NCBI GenBank assembly: GCA_044225565.1
Contig: JBGAIL010000223.1
Location: forward strand, 1-7,224
Source: CAVXAE01 sp044225565
GTDB lineage: Bacteria > Pseudomonadota > Gammaproteobacteria > Steroidobacterales > Steroidobacteraceae
DNA: 7,224 bases
Direction: 5' to 3'
Shown here one piece after another: positions 1 to 6,340 of the stretch (position 1 is the stretch's first letter; each line of letters opens with the position of its first letter). The position numbers were made by a program, and so were the translations under genes. Below the pieces are notes generated by a model. It saw only the letters and a program-made list of their open reading frames with translations, was not told the DNA's origin and made no database searches.

Positions 1-72
1 CTGCCGTTCCACATCCATCGAGGCGAAGCCCCGATTCGAAGTCCTACCGTCTTGAGTCCTTCCGTGAGCCAT
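1..72 (-). CDS. KGG-motif (con-10-like) general stress protein, N-terminal part only
   Basis: This is the first 24 codons of a minus-strand gene that runs off the left edge of the window. The translation contains NRGFASMDVERQ, which closely resembles the N-terminal signature of small hydrophilic stress proteins with KGG repeats (con-10/GsiB-like), whose usual form is RGFASMD followed by a basic or acidic residue and K/RQ. The KGG repeats themselves would lie outside the window. The start at 72 is chosen because a strong Shine-Dalgarno (AGGAGG, 84-79) sits 6 bases upstream; a second in-frame ATG at 75 would be only 3 bases from it. The gene follows ccmI on the same strand after 110 bases and has no evident functional link to cytochrome c maturation. 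The family assignment rests on about 12 residues. The role, desiccation or general stress protection, is inferred from the family. Confidence 0.6.
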   Translation of the reverse strand, partial: MAHGRTQDGRTSNRGFASMDVERQ

Positions 73-78
73 CATCAC

Positions 79-84
79 CCTCCT
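79..84 (-). promoter_or_regulatory. Shine-Dalgarno of the KGG-like gene
   Basis: On the minus strand, AGGAGG stands 6 bases before the ATG at 72 and 3 bases before the in-frame ATG at 75, which favours the downstream start. The same 9-base string CGAGGAGGG occurs again 30 bases upstream (116-108), where no convincing start codon follows. Confidence 0.55.
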
Positions 85-182
85 CGTATGCCAAGTTCAG
101 CAAGCGCCCTCCTCGAAGCAAGAGGCATGCCGACGCGCCTCCTGCAACCGTGATGTCACCGCGGCAGGCGTCAGTGGCGCGG

Positions 183-1145
183 TCAGGGAGTGAGGCGGTC
201 GATGGTGAGATGAAGGGGGCGCTTCTCGCCGACGCGTGTGGTGATGACGCCGAATGGATCTCCCGAGGCAGCGACGGGATTGCCGGAGCGTGCGATGCGG
301 GCGACGATCTCGACCACCTGGCCGGCCTGGAAGCGGTTGCCCGCCATCATCGAATCCGCCGGGGTGAGCTCGACGGATTGCGGGAATCGGCTGGCCAGCC
401 GCTTCACGGCGAGCGGCGGGCCGCGTACGCCGGGCTCGCGGACGATGACGAACAGCGGCGCGGAAGCGTCCGAATCGGGGCTAAGCGCGGGAGCGAGGGC
501 GATCTCCACCTGCAGGCGCGCTTCTGCGGTCTGCGAAGGCGAGGCGGCTGCATTCGGGGCCGTAGCGTCCGATAGAGCCACTGAGCTGGTACCGCCGGCG
601 AGCGGGCCGCCTCTCATCTGTGCATCGATGGCGTCGATCTGCTTTTGCAGCAGCGGCTTGATGTTCGCTGGCGGATCGAGCGCGAGCAGCTTCTGGAACC
701 GGTCGCGCGCTACGGGAAGCTCCCCACGGCGCAATGCAGTGAGGGCGCCGTAGTACAGCGCCTTCGGCGAGCGCGGATCGACCGCGAGGGCCTGCTCGAG
801 TAGCCGCCCTGCCCGTCCGTCGAGTTCGTTCTCGTCACCGAGCGCCAGTGCTTCGGCGAGCCCTGTCAGCTTCAACCAGCCCTCGAGATCGTCCGGGCTG
901 CGTTCCAGGCGTCTGGCGAGCTGCGCGACCATGGTTTGCGGGCTGTCGGCCGCTGGAGGCGCCTGCCATGACCAGTTGCTGAGAATCATGTAGAGGGCGG
1001 CACCTCCGCCGCCCAGTACCACGGCGACCGCGACAGCTGCGAGCGGCGCACGAGCGGCCTCGCCACGCCTTCGCAGCAACGGGACTGCGACGAAAGCGGC
1101 CATGACAGCGGTGAGCATCGCTGCAAGCAGGATGAACGTGGGCAT
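183..1145 (-). CDS. ccmI: c-type cytochrome biogenesis protein CcmI (short form)
   Basis: CcmI is the inner-membrane apocytochrome c chaperone that presents apocytochromes to the CcmF/CcmH heme-ligation complex. The 320-residue protein has two N-terminal membrane segments (about 1-24 and 33-55), an intervening cytoplasmic loop rich in Arg, a TPR-type periplasmic region (about 70-175, including LLEQALAVDPRSPKALYYGA), an Ala/Ser/Pro-rich linker (about 185-208), and a C-terminal beta-rich domain (about 210-320) with the FVIVREPG and PLAVKRL elements usual for this family. The ATG at 1145 shares one base with the ccmH stop (TGATG), so translation is probably coupled; a reading frame continues upstream but overlaps ccmH. 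It is shorter than the roughly 400 residues common for stand-alone CcmI: the segment between GWLKL (89-93) and LAEALAL (96-102) seems to lack about one TPR. It is the last gene of the operon. Confidence 0.93.
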   Translation of the reverse strand: MPTFILLAAMLTAVMAAFVAVPLLRRRGEAARAPLAAVAVAVVLGGGGAALYMILSNWSWQAPPAADSPQTMVAQLARRLERSPDDLEGWLKLTGLAEALALGDENELDGRAGRLLEQALAVDPRSPKALYYGALTALRRGELPVARDRFQKLLALDPPANIKPLLQKQIDAIDAQMRGGPLAGGTSSVALSDATAPNAAASPSQTAEARLQVEIALAPALSPDSDASAPLFVIVREPGVRGPPLAVKRLASRFPQSVELTPADSMMAGNRFQAGQVVEIVARIARSGNPVAASGDPFGVITTRVGEKRPLHLTIDRLTP

Positions 1146-1582
1146 CAGGACCGGCCGTCCTCGTCGCCCACCGGCGTGTCGTCGCTCTCCACCAATGTCG
1201 CACGCTGGCGGAGAATGCGTACGGCGACCACCGTGCCCACTGCCAGCAGCAGCGCCGGCAGCAGCCAGAGCCACGCGTTGCGCGCCGAGAATCTCGGGCG
1301 GAACAGGATGAATTCGCCGTAGCGGGCGACCATGAAGTCGCGGATGTCGTCGTCAGACCTGCCGGCGATCAGCATGTCGCGAACCTCGGCACGAAGGTCC
1401 GATGCGAGACCGACCGGGGAATCCGCGATCGACTGATTCTGGCACTGCATGCAGCGCAGTTCGTGTGTGAGCGCTGTGTAGCGGGCCTGCAGCTGCGGAT
1501 TCGGCAGCACGGTGGTATCGACGGCGTGTGCGAAAGCTGCTGCCAGCAGAGCACACACGACGAATGCGGCGAGCCGGCTCAT
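1145..1582 (-). CDS. ccmH: Cytochrome c maturation thiol oxidoreductase CcmH
   Basis: CcmH is a membrane-anchored periplasmic thiol protein that, with CcmG, keeps the CXXCH cysteines of apocytochrome c reduced and works with CcmF and CcmI at the heme-ligation step. The 145-residue product has a signal sequence (1-20, likely cleavage after AHA), the family motif LRCMQCQNQSIADS at 42-55 with catalytic C44 and C47, the three-helix-bundle region with RYGEFILFRP at 87-96, and one C-terminal membrane helix (about 104-124). It is the short type with CcmI as a separate gene, unlike the fused E. coli CcmH. The start at 1582 is chosen because it precedes the signal peptide and overlaps the ccmG stop as ATGA; the reading frame upstream of it has no family resemblance. 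Confidence 0.96.
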   Translation of the reverse strand: MSRLAAFVVCALLAAAFAHAVDTTVLPNPQLQARYTALTHELRCMQCQNQSIADSPVGLASDLRAEVRDMLIAGRSDDDIRDFMVARYGEFILFRPRFSARNAWLWLLPALLLAVGTVVAVRILRQRATLVESDDTPVGDEDGRS

Positions 1583-2103
1583 CGTGCAGGCAGCCTGGGG
1601 AGAATGTCTCTCCTCCACACGTCCATCGTGATGGGACCCACGTGCTTGTAGATGATGATGCCGCTCGCATCCACGAGAAACGTCTCGGGAGCGCCGTACA
1701 CCCCGTAGTCGATGGCCGTGCGGCCGTGGCGATCCACGAGGACGACCTCGTAAGGATTGCCGAGCTTGGCGAGCCATTCGAGCGCAGCAGGGTCCTGGTC
1801 CTGCCAGTTGAGCCCGATGATCGGCACGCGCTCGAGGCGCTGGATGGACAGCAGCATCTCGTGCTCGTCGCGACACGCGATGCACCAGCTACCCCAGACG
1901 TTGAGCAGAAACGCCCTGCCCTTGAAGTCCTGCAACCGTACGATGCGGCTGGGATCCGTAAGGCTCGCGAGCTCGAATGCCGGCGCCGGCTTGCCGATGA
2001 GCGGTGAAGCGATGGTGCCTTTGTCGCGCGAGCGATGGACGCCGATGGCGAGCACGATTGCGAGCAGCACGAACGCGCCGAGCGGCAGCAGGAAGCGGTT
2101 CAA
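1579..2103 (-). CDS. ccmG: Thiol:disulfide interchange protein CcmG (DsbE)
   Basis: CcmG is a membrane-tethered periplasmic thioredoxin-like reductant for CcmH and apocytochrome c, fed electrons by DsbD/CcdA. The 174-residue protein has an N-terminal membrane anchor (about 4-23), the entry motif IGKPAPAFEL (36-45), the active site WGSWCIAC within LLNVWGSWCIACRDEH, the acidic GLNWQDQ insert typical of CcmG, and the cis-proline segment YGAPETFLVD. The chosen start is TTG at 2103, overlapping the ccmF stop as TTGA and placing the anchor at the N-terminus. A frame continues upstream inside ccmF but has no family resemblance. No strong Shine-Dalgarno is seen, so coupling to ccmF is likely. The CIAC centre differs from the CPTC form of E. 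coli; similar variants occur in the family. Confidence 0.95.
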   Translation of the reverse strand: MNRFLLPLGAFVLLAIVLAIGVHRSRDKGTIASPLIGKPAPAFELASLTDPSRIVRLQDFKGRAFLLNVWGSWCIACRDEHEMLLSIQRLERVPIIGLNWQDQDPAALEWLAKLGNPYEVVLVDRHGRTAIDYGVYGAPETFLVDASGIIIYKHVGPITMDVWRRDILPRLPAR

Positions 2104-4052
2104 GCGGTGCTGCCCTTCAGTGCTTCGACACCCGCACCGGCGGCGCTGCGCTCGGCGCGATAGCGGCGATCCGAGGCGGCCAGCAAGCCGCCGAACGCCA
2201 TGATGAAGGCGCCGAGCCACACGAAATCCACCAGGGGTCGAATCTGAGTACGAATGCTCCAGCGGCCTGCACCCAGATCCTCGCCCAGCGCCGCGAAGAC
2301 GTCCGTGCCCAGGTGCGTGTGGATGCCGGCTTCGGTCATCACCGACCGTTGCACCCAGTAGAAACGCTTCTCCGGGCGCAACACCGTGAGTGGCTCACCG
2401 TTGTGGGTGACCGTGAGTTGGGCGCGGACGCCGTCGTAGTTCGGGCCTTCGAGGCGCGAAAGATCGTCGAACCGGAATCCGTAGGCGCCCAGCGTGGCCT
2501 TCTCGCCTCGGCCGAGCGCGACGTCGCGTTCGAGCGTGAATGACTGCACGCAGCTGATCGCGATGACGCAGACACCCAGGCCGATGTGCGCGATGGTCAT
2601 ACCGGCGACGGCGCGCGAGAGGGTCAGCTTCCTGCGCAGACGGTCCACGGGGTCGAGCAACGAAGCGAGAATGATCCAGATGCCGAGCGCGATGCCGATG
2701 GGCGTGAGCACGCTCGAGGCCGAGAACAACCCGAACGCGACCGCCACCGCGCCGAGCGCGGCGAATGCGAGCGTGACGAGCAACGGCCTCTTCTTTTCCG
2801 ATAGCCGCCCCCGCTTCCAGTTGGCATGCATGCCCACGGCCACCAGCGCGAGCAGCGGCAGGATGGGCAGCATGAAGCTGGGATTGAAGTAAGGCGTGCC
2901 GACGGACAGCGTCGGCATGCCGAGCGTATCGGCGATCAGCGGCGCCATCGTGCCGCCGAACACCACGGCGGCAGCGATGACCAGCAGGATGTTGTTGAAC
3001 AACAGAAACGACTCCCGCGCGCCGAGCTCGAACCCTGCTTGCGATTTGAGCATCGGCGCGCGCCACGCATAGAGCGCGAGCGCGCCGCCGATGATCACGA
3101 TGAGGAAAGCCAGTATGAACACTCCGCGAGCAGGATCGGCCGCGAATGAATGCACCGACACCAGCACGCCGGAGCGCACGAGGAAGGTGCCGAGCAGGCT
3201 CAGCGAGAACGCCACGATGGCGAGCAGCAGCGTCCAGCTCTTGAACAACCCGCGTTTGTCCGTGACAGCGAGCGAGTGGATGAGCGCGGTGCCGACGAGC
3301 CACGGCATGAAGGAGGCGTTCTCCACCGGATCCCAGAACCACCAGCCGCCCCAGCCCAGCTCGTAGTACGCCCACCAGCTGCCGAGCGCGATGCCGACGG
3401 AGAGGAAGGCCCAGGCGGCCGCGGTCCACGGTCGCGTCCAGCGCGCCCAGGCCTGGTCCAGCTTGCCTTCGAGCATGGCTGCGCAGGCGAACGCGAACGC
3501 CACGGCGAACCCGACGTATCCGGTGTACAGCAGCGGTGGATGGATGGCGAGCGCCGGATCCTGCAGCAACGGATTCAGGTCCCGCCCATCGGGCACCGGA
3601 TCGATGCGCAGGAAGGGATTCGACGTGGCGAGCGTGAACAGCAGGAATGCGAAGCTAATGAGGCCCAGCACGCCCAGCACCCGCGCGCTGAACCGTGCCG
3701 GCAATCGCGATGCGCCGAACGCCACCGCGATGGTCCACGTGCTCAGGAGCAGTGCCCACAACACCAGCGACCCTTCGTGCGCGCCCCATACCGCGGCAAT
3801 GCGATACATGAGCGGCAGCGCGGAGTTCGAATTCGCCGCGACGTAGGCGACCGAGAAGTCGTGCATCACGAACGCCGCGACGAGACAGCCGAAGGCGGTG
3901 ACGATCATCACGAACTGGCCCGCGGCGGCCGGCATCACCGCAGCGAGCCAGCGATCCCGCCCCAGCTGCGGCCCGACGATTCCGAAAAACATCTGCAGCC
4001 CCGCGAGCAGCAGCGCGAGGATGAGCGCGAAATGACCGAGCTCGGGAATCAC
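2100..4052 (-). CDS. ccmF: Cytochrome c heme lyase subunit CcmF
   Basis: CcmF is the large polytopic inner-membrane protein that takes heme from holo-CcmE and, with CcmH and CcmI, attaches it to apocytochrome c. The 650-residue length is the usual size. The tryptophan-rich WWD heme-handling motif lies at 233-252 (GWGGWWFWDPVENASFMPWL). Histidines that match the known heme ligands are all present: H171 (in HPPLLY), H259 (ALIHSL), H301 (SVHSFA) and H489 (AHIGLG). Other family landmarks are WGAHEGS (89-95) and the C-terminal periplasmic domain (about 505-610) followed by a final membrane helix. The start is GTG at 4052, overlapping the ccmE stop as GTGA; it gives the canonical MIPELGHFAL N-terminus. 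No truncation or frameshift is visible. Confidence 0.97.
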   Translation of the reverse strand: MIPELGHFALILALLLAGLQMFFGIVGPQLGRDRWLAAVMPAAAGQFVMIVTAFGCLVAAFVMHDFSVAYVAANSNSALPLMYRIAAVWGAHEGSLVLWALLLSTWTIAVAFGASRLPARFSARVLGVLGLISFAFLLFTLATSNPFLRIDPVPDGRDLNPLLQDPALAIHPPLLYTGYVGFAVAFAFACAAMLEGKLDQAWARWTRPWTAAAWAFLSVGIALGSWWAYYELGWGGWWFWDPVENASFMPWLVGTALIHSLAVTDKRGLFKSWTLLLAIVAFSLSLLGTFLVRSGVLVSVHSFAADPARGVFILAFLIVIIGGALALYAWRAPMLKSQAGFELGARESFLLFNNILLVIAAAVVFGGTMAPLIADTLGMPTLSVGTPYFNPSFMLPILPLLALVAVGMHANWKRGRLSEKKRPLLVTLAFAALGAVAVAFGLFSASSVLTPIGIALGIWIILASLLDPVDRLRRKLTLSRAVAGMTIAHIGLGVCVIAISCVQSFTLERDVALGRGEKATLGAYGFRFDDLSRLEGPNYDGVRAQLTVTHNGEPLTVLRPEKRFYWVQRSVMTEAGIHTHLGTDVFAALGEDLGAGRWSIRTQIRPLVDFVWLGAFIMAFGGLLAASDRRYRAERSAAGAGVEALKGSTA

Positions 4053-4474
4053 GTGCTGCCCTGCTTCAGGGATTTCTGCACCACGGGCGGCATGTACTTC
4101 TCGTCGTGCTTGGCGAGCACTTCATCGGCGACGAAGGTTCCCTTCCCGTCCATGCGGCCGTGTGCGACGACGCCCTGCCCTTCGCGGAACAGATCCGGGA
4201 GCACGCCGGTGTAGCTCACTGGCACGTCGTGCTTGAAGTCCGTGACGACGAAGCGTACCTCGAGGCTTCCCGGCGTGCGATGCACGCTGCCTTTCGTGAC
4301 CATGCCGCCGAGGCGGAAGCGCTGGTCCGCAGGTACGGCTCCCGCAGCCACCTGCGACGGATCGAAGAAGAACATGACATTCTCGCGAAATGCCGTGAGC
4401 GCGAGCGCACCCGCGATACCGACGCCAGCGAGGATGCCGAGCACGAGAAGCAGACGGCGGCGGCGCGGAGTCAT
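4049..4474 (-). CDS. ccmE: Periplasmic heme chaperone CcmE
   Basis: CcmE binds heme covalently in the periplasm and shuttles it from the CcmABCD loading complex to CcmF. The 141-residue protein begins with a basic stretch (TPRRRR), one membrane anchor (about 8-28), then the OB-fold domain with RLGGMVTKGSV (54-64) and YTGVLPDLFREGQGVVAHG (88-106). The heme-attachment histidine is H123 in LAKHDEKYMPP, with the following Y127, both conserved in the family. The ATG at 4474 overlaps the ccmD stop (ATGA), and its own stop overlaps the ccmF start. It is a standard H-type CcmE, not the cysteine variant. Confidence 0.97.
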   Translation of the reverse strand: MTPRRRRLLLVLGILAGVGIAGALALTAFRENVMFFFDPSQVAAGAVPADQRFRLGGMVTKGSVHRTPGSLEVRFVVTDFKHDVPVSYTGVLPDLFREGQGVVAHGRMDGKGTFVADEVLAKHDEKYMPPVVQKSLKQGST

Positions 4475-4683
4475 GAACGTGGATCTCCGGGCGACTCGCC
4501 TGCCACGCCCTGGCGGGCCTGCGGACCACTTGCTGCCATGGCGAGACGCCGCCTCGCTTCCTCCTGAGCCTGTCGCAGGGATCGCCGAGTCCAGAACACG
4601 TTGAGCAGCAGCACCGTGAGCGCAATGGCGTAGGACGGCCAGACGTACGCCGCGTAGCCATCCATTCTGAAGAACTCGCTCAT
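4471..4683 (-). CDS. ccmD: Heme exporter protein CcmD
   Basis: CcmD is a small single-pass membrane protein that joins CcmABC and is needed to release heme-loaded CcmE from CcmC. The 70-residue product shows the family pattern: FRMDGYAAYVWPSYAI (5-20), one hydrophobic helix (about 13-31), then a charged cytoplasmic tail RRSLRQAQEEARRRLA (33-48). The ATG at 4683 overlaps the ccmC stop (ATGA), and the stop overlaps the ccmE start. The reading frame is open far upstream through ccmC, but that extension is an off-frame shadow. The tail after residue 50 is low in conserved features. Confidence 0.93.
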   Translation of the reverse strand: MSEFFRMDGYAAYVWPSYAIALTVLLLNVFWTRRSLRQAQEEARRRLAMAASGPQARQGVAGESPGDPRS

Positions 4684-5417
4684 GTCGGGATCACCTCTCG
4701 TATCCAGCTCGCCGACCGCTCGCGCCGCAGGATCTCCCCGCGCAGGCGCACGAGCAGCAGCGCCAGGAACAGCAGCGTAAAGCCGAGGAACATCATGAGC
4801 AAAGGGATCAGCATCGACGCCGGCATCGTGGGCTTCGCGATCTTCATCACGGTGGCGGTCTGGTGCAGCGAGTTCCACCATTCCACGGAGTAATGGATGA
4901 TCGGGACGTTCACCAGCCCGACCACCGCGAGCAGCGCGCTTGCGCGGTCCGCCCGCGTGACGTCTTCCATGGCCGAGCGCAAGCCCATGTAGCCCAGATA
5001 CAGGAACAGCAGGATCAGGTACGAGGTGAGCCGCGGGTCCCACTCCCAGTAGGTGCCCCACATCGGCTTGCCCCACAGGGAGCCGGTGATCAACGTCACG
5101 ACGGTGAAGGAGGCGCCGATGGTCGCGCAGCTGGTCGCCACGGCATGGGAAACCTTGATGCGCCAGATGAGCCCGATGGCGGCGGACAGTCCCATCGTCG
5201 TGTAGGCCATCATCGAAAGCCATGCGCTCGGCGCGTGGACGTAGACGATGCGGAATGCGTCCTTCTGCTGATAGTCCGGCGGCGCGAGCACCAGCCCGCC
5301 ATAGAGCCCGGCGCAGATGAGCAGTGCCGCAGCCCAGCCGAACCATGGCGTGAGTCTCGCGGCGAGCGCGTAGATGTATGGTGGAGACCCCAGCTTGTGG
5401 AACCAGACCCAGGCCAT
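4680..5417 (-). CDS. ccmC: Heme transporter/CcmE heme-loading protein CcmC
   Basis: CcmC is a six-helix inner-membrane protein that presents heme and catalyses its covalent attachment to CcmE. The 245-residue protein has the WWD motif at 115-130 (WGKPMWGTYWEWDPRL) and the two flanking heme-ligand histidines, H61 in VYVHAPSAW and H185 in EWWNSLHQ; H175 in the preceding IHYSVEWW stretch is also a usual family residue. The start ATG at 5417 gives the expected short cytoplasmic N-terminus (MAWVWFHKLGSPPY) and lies 4 bases after the ccmB stop; a longer frame upstream overlaps ccmB and is not protein-like. Its stop overlaps the ccmD start. Confidence 0.97.
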   Translation of the reverse strand: MAWVWFHKLGSPPYIYALAARLTPWFGWAAALLICAGLYGGLVLAPPDYQQKDAFRIVYVHAPSAWLSMMAYTTMGLSAAIGLIWRIKVSHAVATSCATIGASFTVVTLITGSLWGKPMWGTYWEWDPRLTSYLILLFLYLGYMGLRSAMEDVTRADRASALLAVVGLVNVPIIHYSVEWWNSLHQTATVMKIAKPTMPASMLIPLLMMFLGFTLLFLALLLVRLRGEILRRERSASWIREVIPT

Positions 5418-5421
5418 GCGG

Positions 5422-6132
5422 TTACTCGAGACTGATGCGGACGGCAGCGGCGGCGGCCAGCGGTGCCAGTGTGACGCCGAGCACCGCGAGCGCGCCCAGG
5501 AGATAGAGCGGCGCGGCGAAGCTCGTTCCTTTGATGGCCAGCTCCGTTGCGCGCGCACCGAAGATGAGGATGGGCAGCGCAAGCGGCAAGGTGAGCAGCG
5601 TCAACAGTACTCCTCCCCTTCTGGCGCCCAACGTAAGCGCGGCGCCGATGGCGCCGAGCAGGCTGAGCGCGAAGGTGCCAAGCGCAATGGCGGCCACGAT
5701 GCCAGTCTGCGCTTGTGCGGGCACGCCGAGCGAGAGGCCGAGCAAGGGAGTCATCAATGCGAGCGGCGCGCCGGTGAGCAACCAGTGAGCGGCGGTCTTG
5801 GCGAACAGCAGCCAGGTGAGCGACTGGCCGGACAACGCGTACTGCTCCAGGGTGCCGTCCACGGCGTCCTCGCGAAACAGGAATTCCAGCGCCAGCAGCG
5901 AGGCGAGCAACGCGCCGATCCACAGTGCCGCGGGCGCAATCTCGCGCAGGCGCGACAATTCGGGCGAGACGGAAAGCGGGAACAGCACGGTGACGATGGC
6001 GAAGAACACCAGGGGCTGGGCGATCTGACCGAGCTTGCGGAACGCGAGCGTGAGGTCGCGGCCCAGCACGAGCCTCGCCGCCTGCAGTGCCGCGGTCGTC
6101 TCGGCGGAGGGCTGAAGCGTCGAGGCGGTCAT
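5422..6132 (-). CDS. ccmB: Heme exporter membrane subunit CcmB, intact copy
   Basis: CcmB is the integral membrane partner of the CcmA ATPase in the complex that drives release of holo-CcmE from CcmC. The 236-residue protein is slightly longer than E. coli CcmB (220). It has the conserved N-terminal block LVLGRDLTLAFRK (21-33) and QIAQPLVFFAIVTVLFPL (36-53), the family element LEFLFREDAVDGTLEQ (82-97), and about six hydrophobic helices. The ATG at 6132 is preceded by a copied piece of the ccmA 3' end, so it still shows an ATGA arrangement, but the real ccmA stop is 193 bases upstream. No good Shine-Dalgarno precedes this ATG. Its first 61 codons are repeated immediately upstream (6146-6328) in a different frame. 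Initiation efficiency is therefore uncertain, although the gene body is intact. Confidence 0.93.
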   Translation of the reverse strand: MTASTLQPSAETTAALQAARLVLGRDLTLAFRKLGQIAQPLVFFAIVTVLFPLSVSPELSRLREIAPAALWIGALLASLLALEFLFREDAVDGTLEQYALSGQSLTWLLFAKTAAHWLLTGAPLALMTPLLGLSLGVPAQAQTGIVAAIALGTFALSLLGAIGAALTLGARRGGVLLTLLTLPLALPILIFGARATELAIKGTSFAAPLYLLGALAVLGVTLAPLAAAAAVRISLE

Positions 6133-6144
6133 TGGAGATCGAGC
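5951..6144. repeat. Tandem repeat, copy inside intact ccmB
   Basis: This 194-base segment matches 6147-6340 at an offset of 196 bases with no gaps. I count 15 mismatches by eye (about 92% identity). It covers the end of the ccmA-like tail (12 bases), the ccmB start codon and ccmB codons 1-61. Homology ends sharply on both sides. Confidence 0.9.
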
Positions 6145-6145
6145 G

Positions 6146-6328
6146 ACGCGACAGCTCCGGAGAGACCGAAAGCGGGAAGAGCACCGTGACGATGGCGAAG
6201 AACACCAGCGGCTGGGCGATCTGACCGACCTTGCGGAACGCGAGCGTGAGGTCGCGGCCCAGCACGAGCCTCGCCGCCTGCATCGCCGCGGTCGTCCCGG
6301 CGGATGGCTGAAGTGTCGCGGCGGTCAT
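6146..6328 (-). pseudogene. Duplicated 5' fragment of ccmB (first 61 codons)
   Basis: Starting at ATG 6328, which overlaps the ccmA stop as ATGA, the frame encodes residues 1-61 of CcmB with only four substitutions relative to the intact copy (S4A, E11G, L16M, L34V). After codon 61 (PELSR) homology stops abruptly, and the frame runs through a copied ccmA tail and then across the real ccmB in the wrong frame, staying open to 5210 (372 codons in total). The fragment keeps one hydrophobic helix (about 40-55) but lacks the rest of the transporter, so it cannot be a functional CcmB. It may be a remnant of recombination or a contig mis-join; alternatively it could act as a translated leader between ccmA and ccmB. 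Confidence 0.85.
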
Positions 6329-6340
6329 TGGAGATCGAGC
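6147..6340. repeat. Tandem repeat, copy at the ccmA/ccmB junction
   Basis: Partner of 5951-6144, separated from it by only two bases (6145-6146). It contains the last 12 coding-side bases of ccmA before the shared ATGA, followed by the partial ccmB. Near the junction, GAGCTG is found both in the ccmB fragment (6157-6152, minus strand) and in ccmA (6351-6346), offset by two bases from the repeat register. This is a possible microhomology for the rearrangement, but the register does not fit a simple exchange. Confidence 0.9.

Noticed and set aside
73..182. Terminator or leader peptide between ccmI and the KGG-like gene
   Set aside because: Only short, weak stems are present and no T-tract follows on the minus strand. 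A TTG-initiated frame of about 18 codons after the first GAGGAGGG (115-108) overlaps the next gene, but nothing else supports it.
2395..3429. Minus-strand open frame of 344 codons inside ccmF in another frame
   Set aside because: Arg/Ala/His-rich shadow of ccmF, which carries all its conserved residues in the main frame.
3150..4214. Plus-strand open frame of 354 codons opposite ccmF/ccmE
   Set aside because: It is antisense to well-supported ccm genes; its product is a low-complexity run of Arg, Glu, His and Gln with no family resemblance, typical of antisense frames in GC-rich DNA.
5374..6189. Plus-strand open frame of 271 codons opposite ccmB/ccmC
   Set aside because: Antisense shadow with Glu/Gln/Arg/Gly-rich composition and no domain features.
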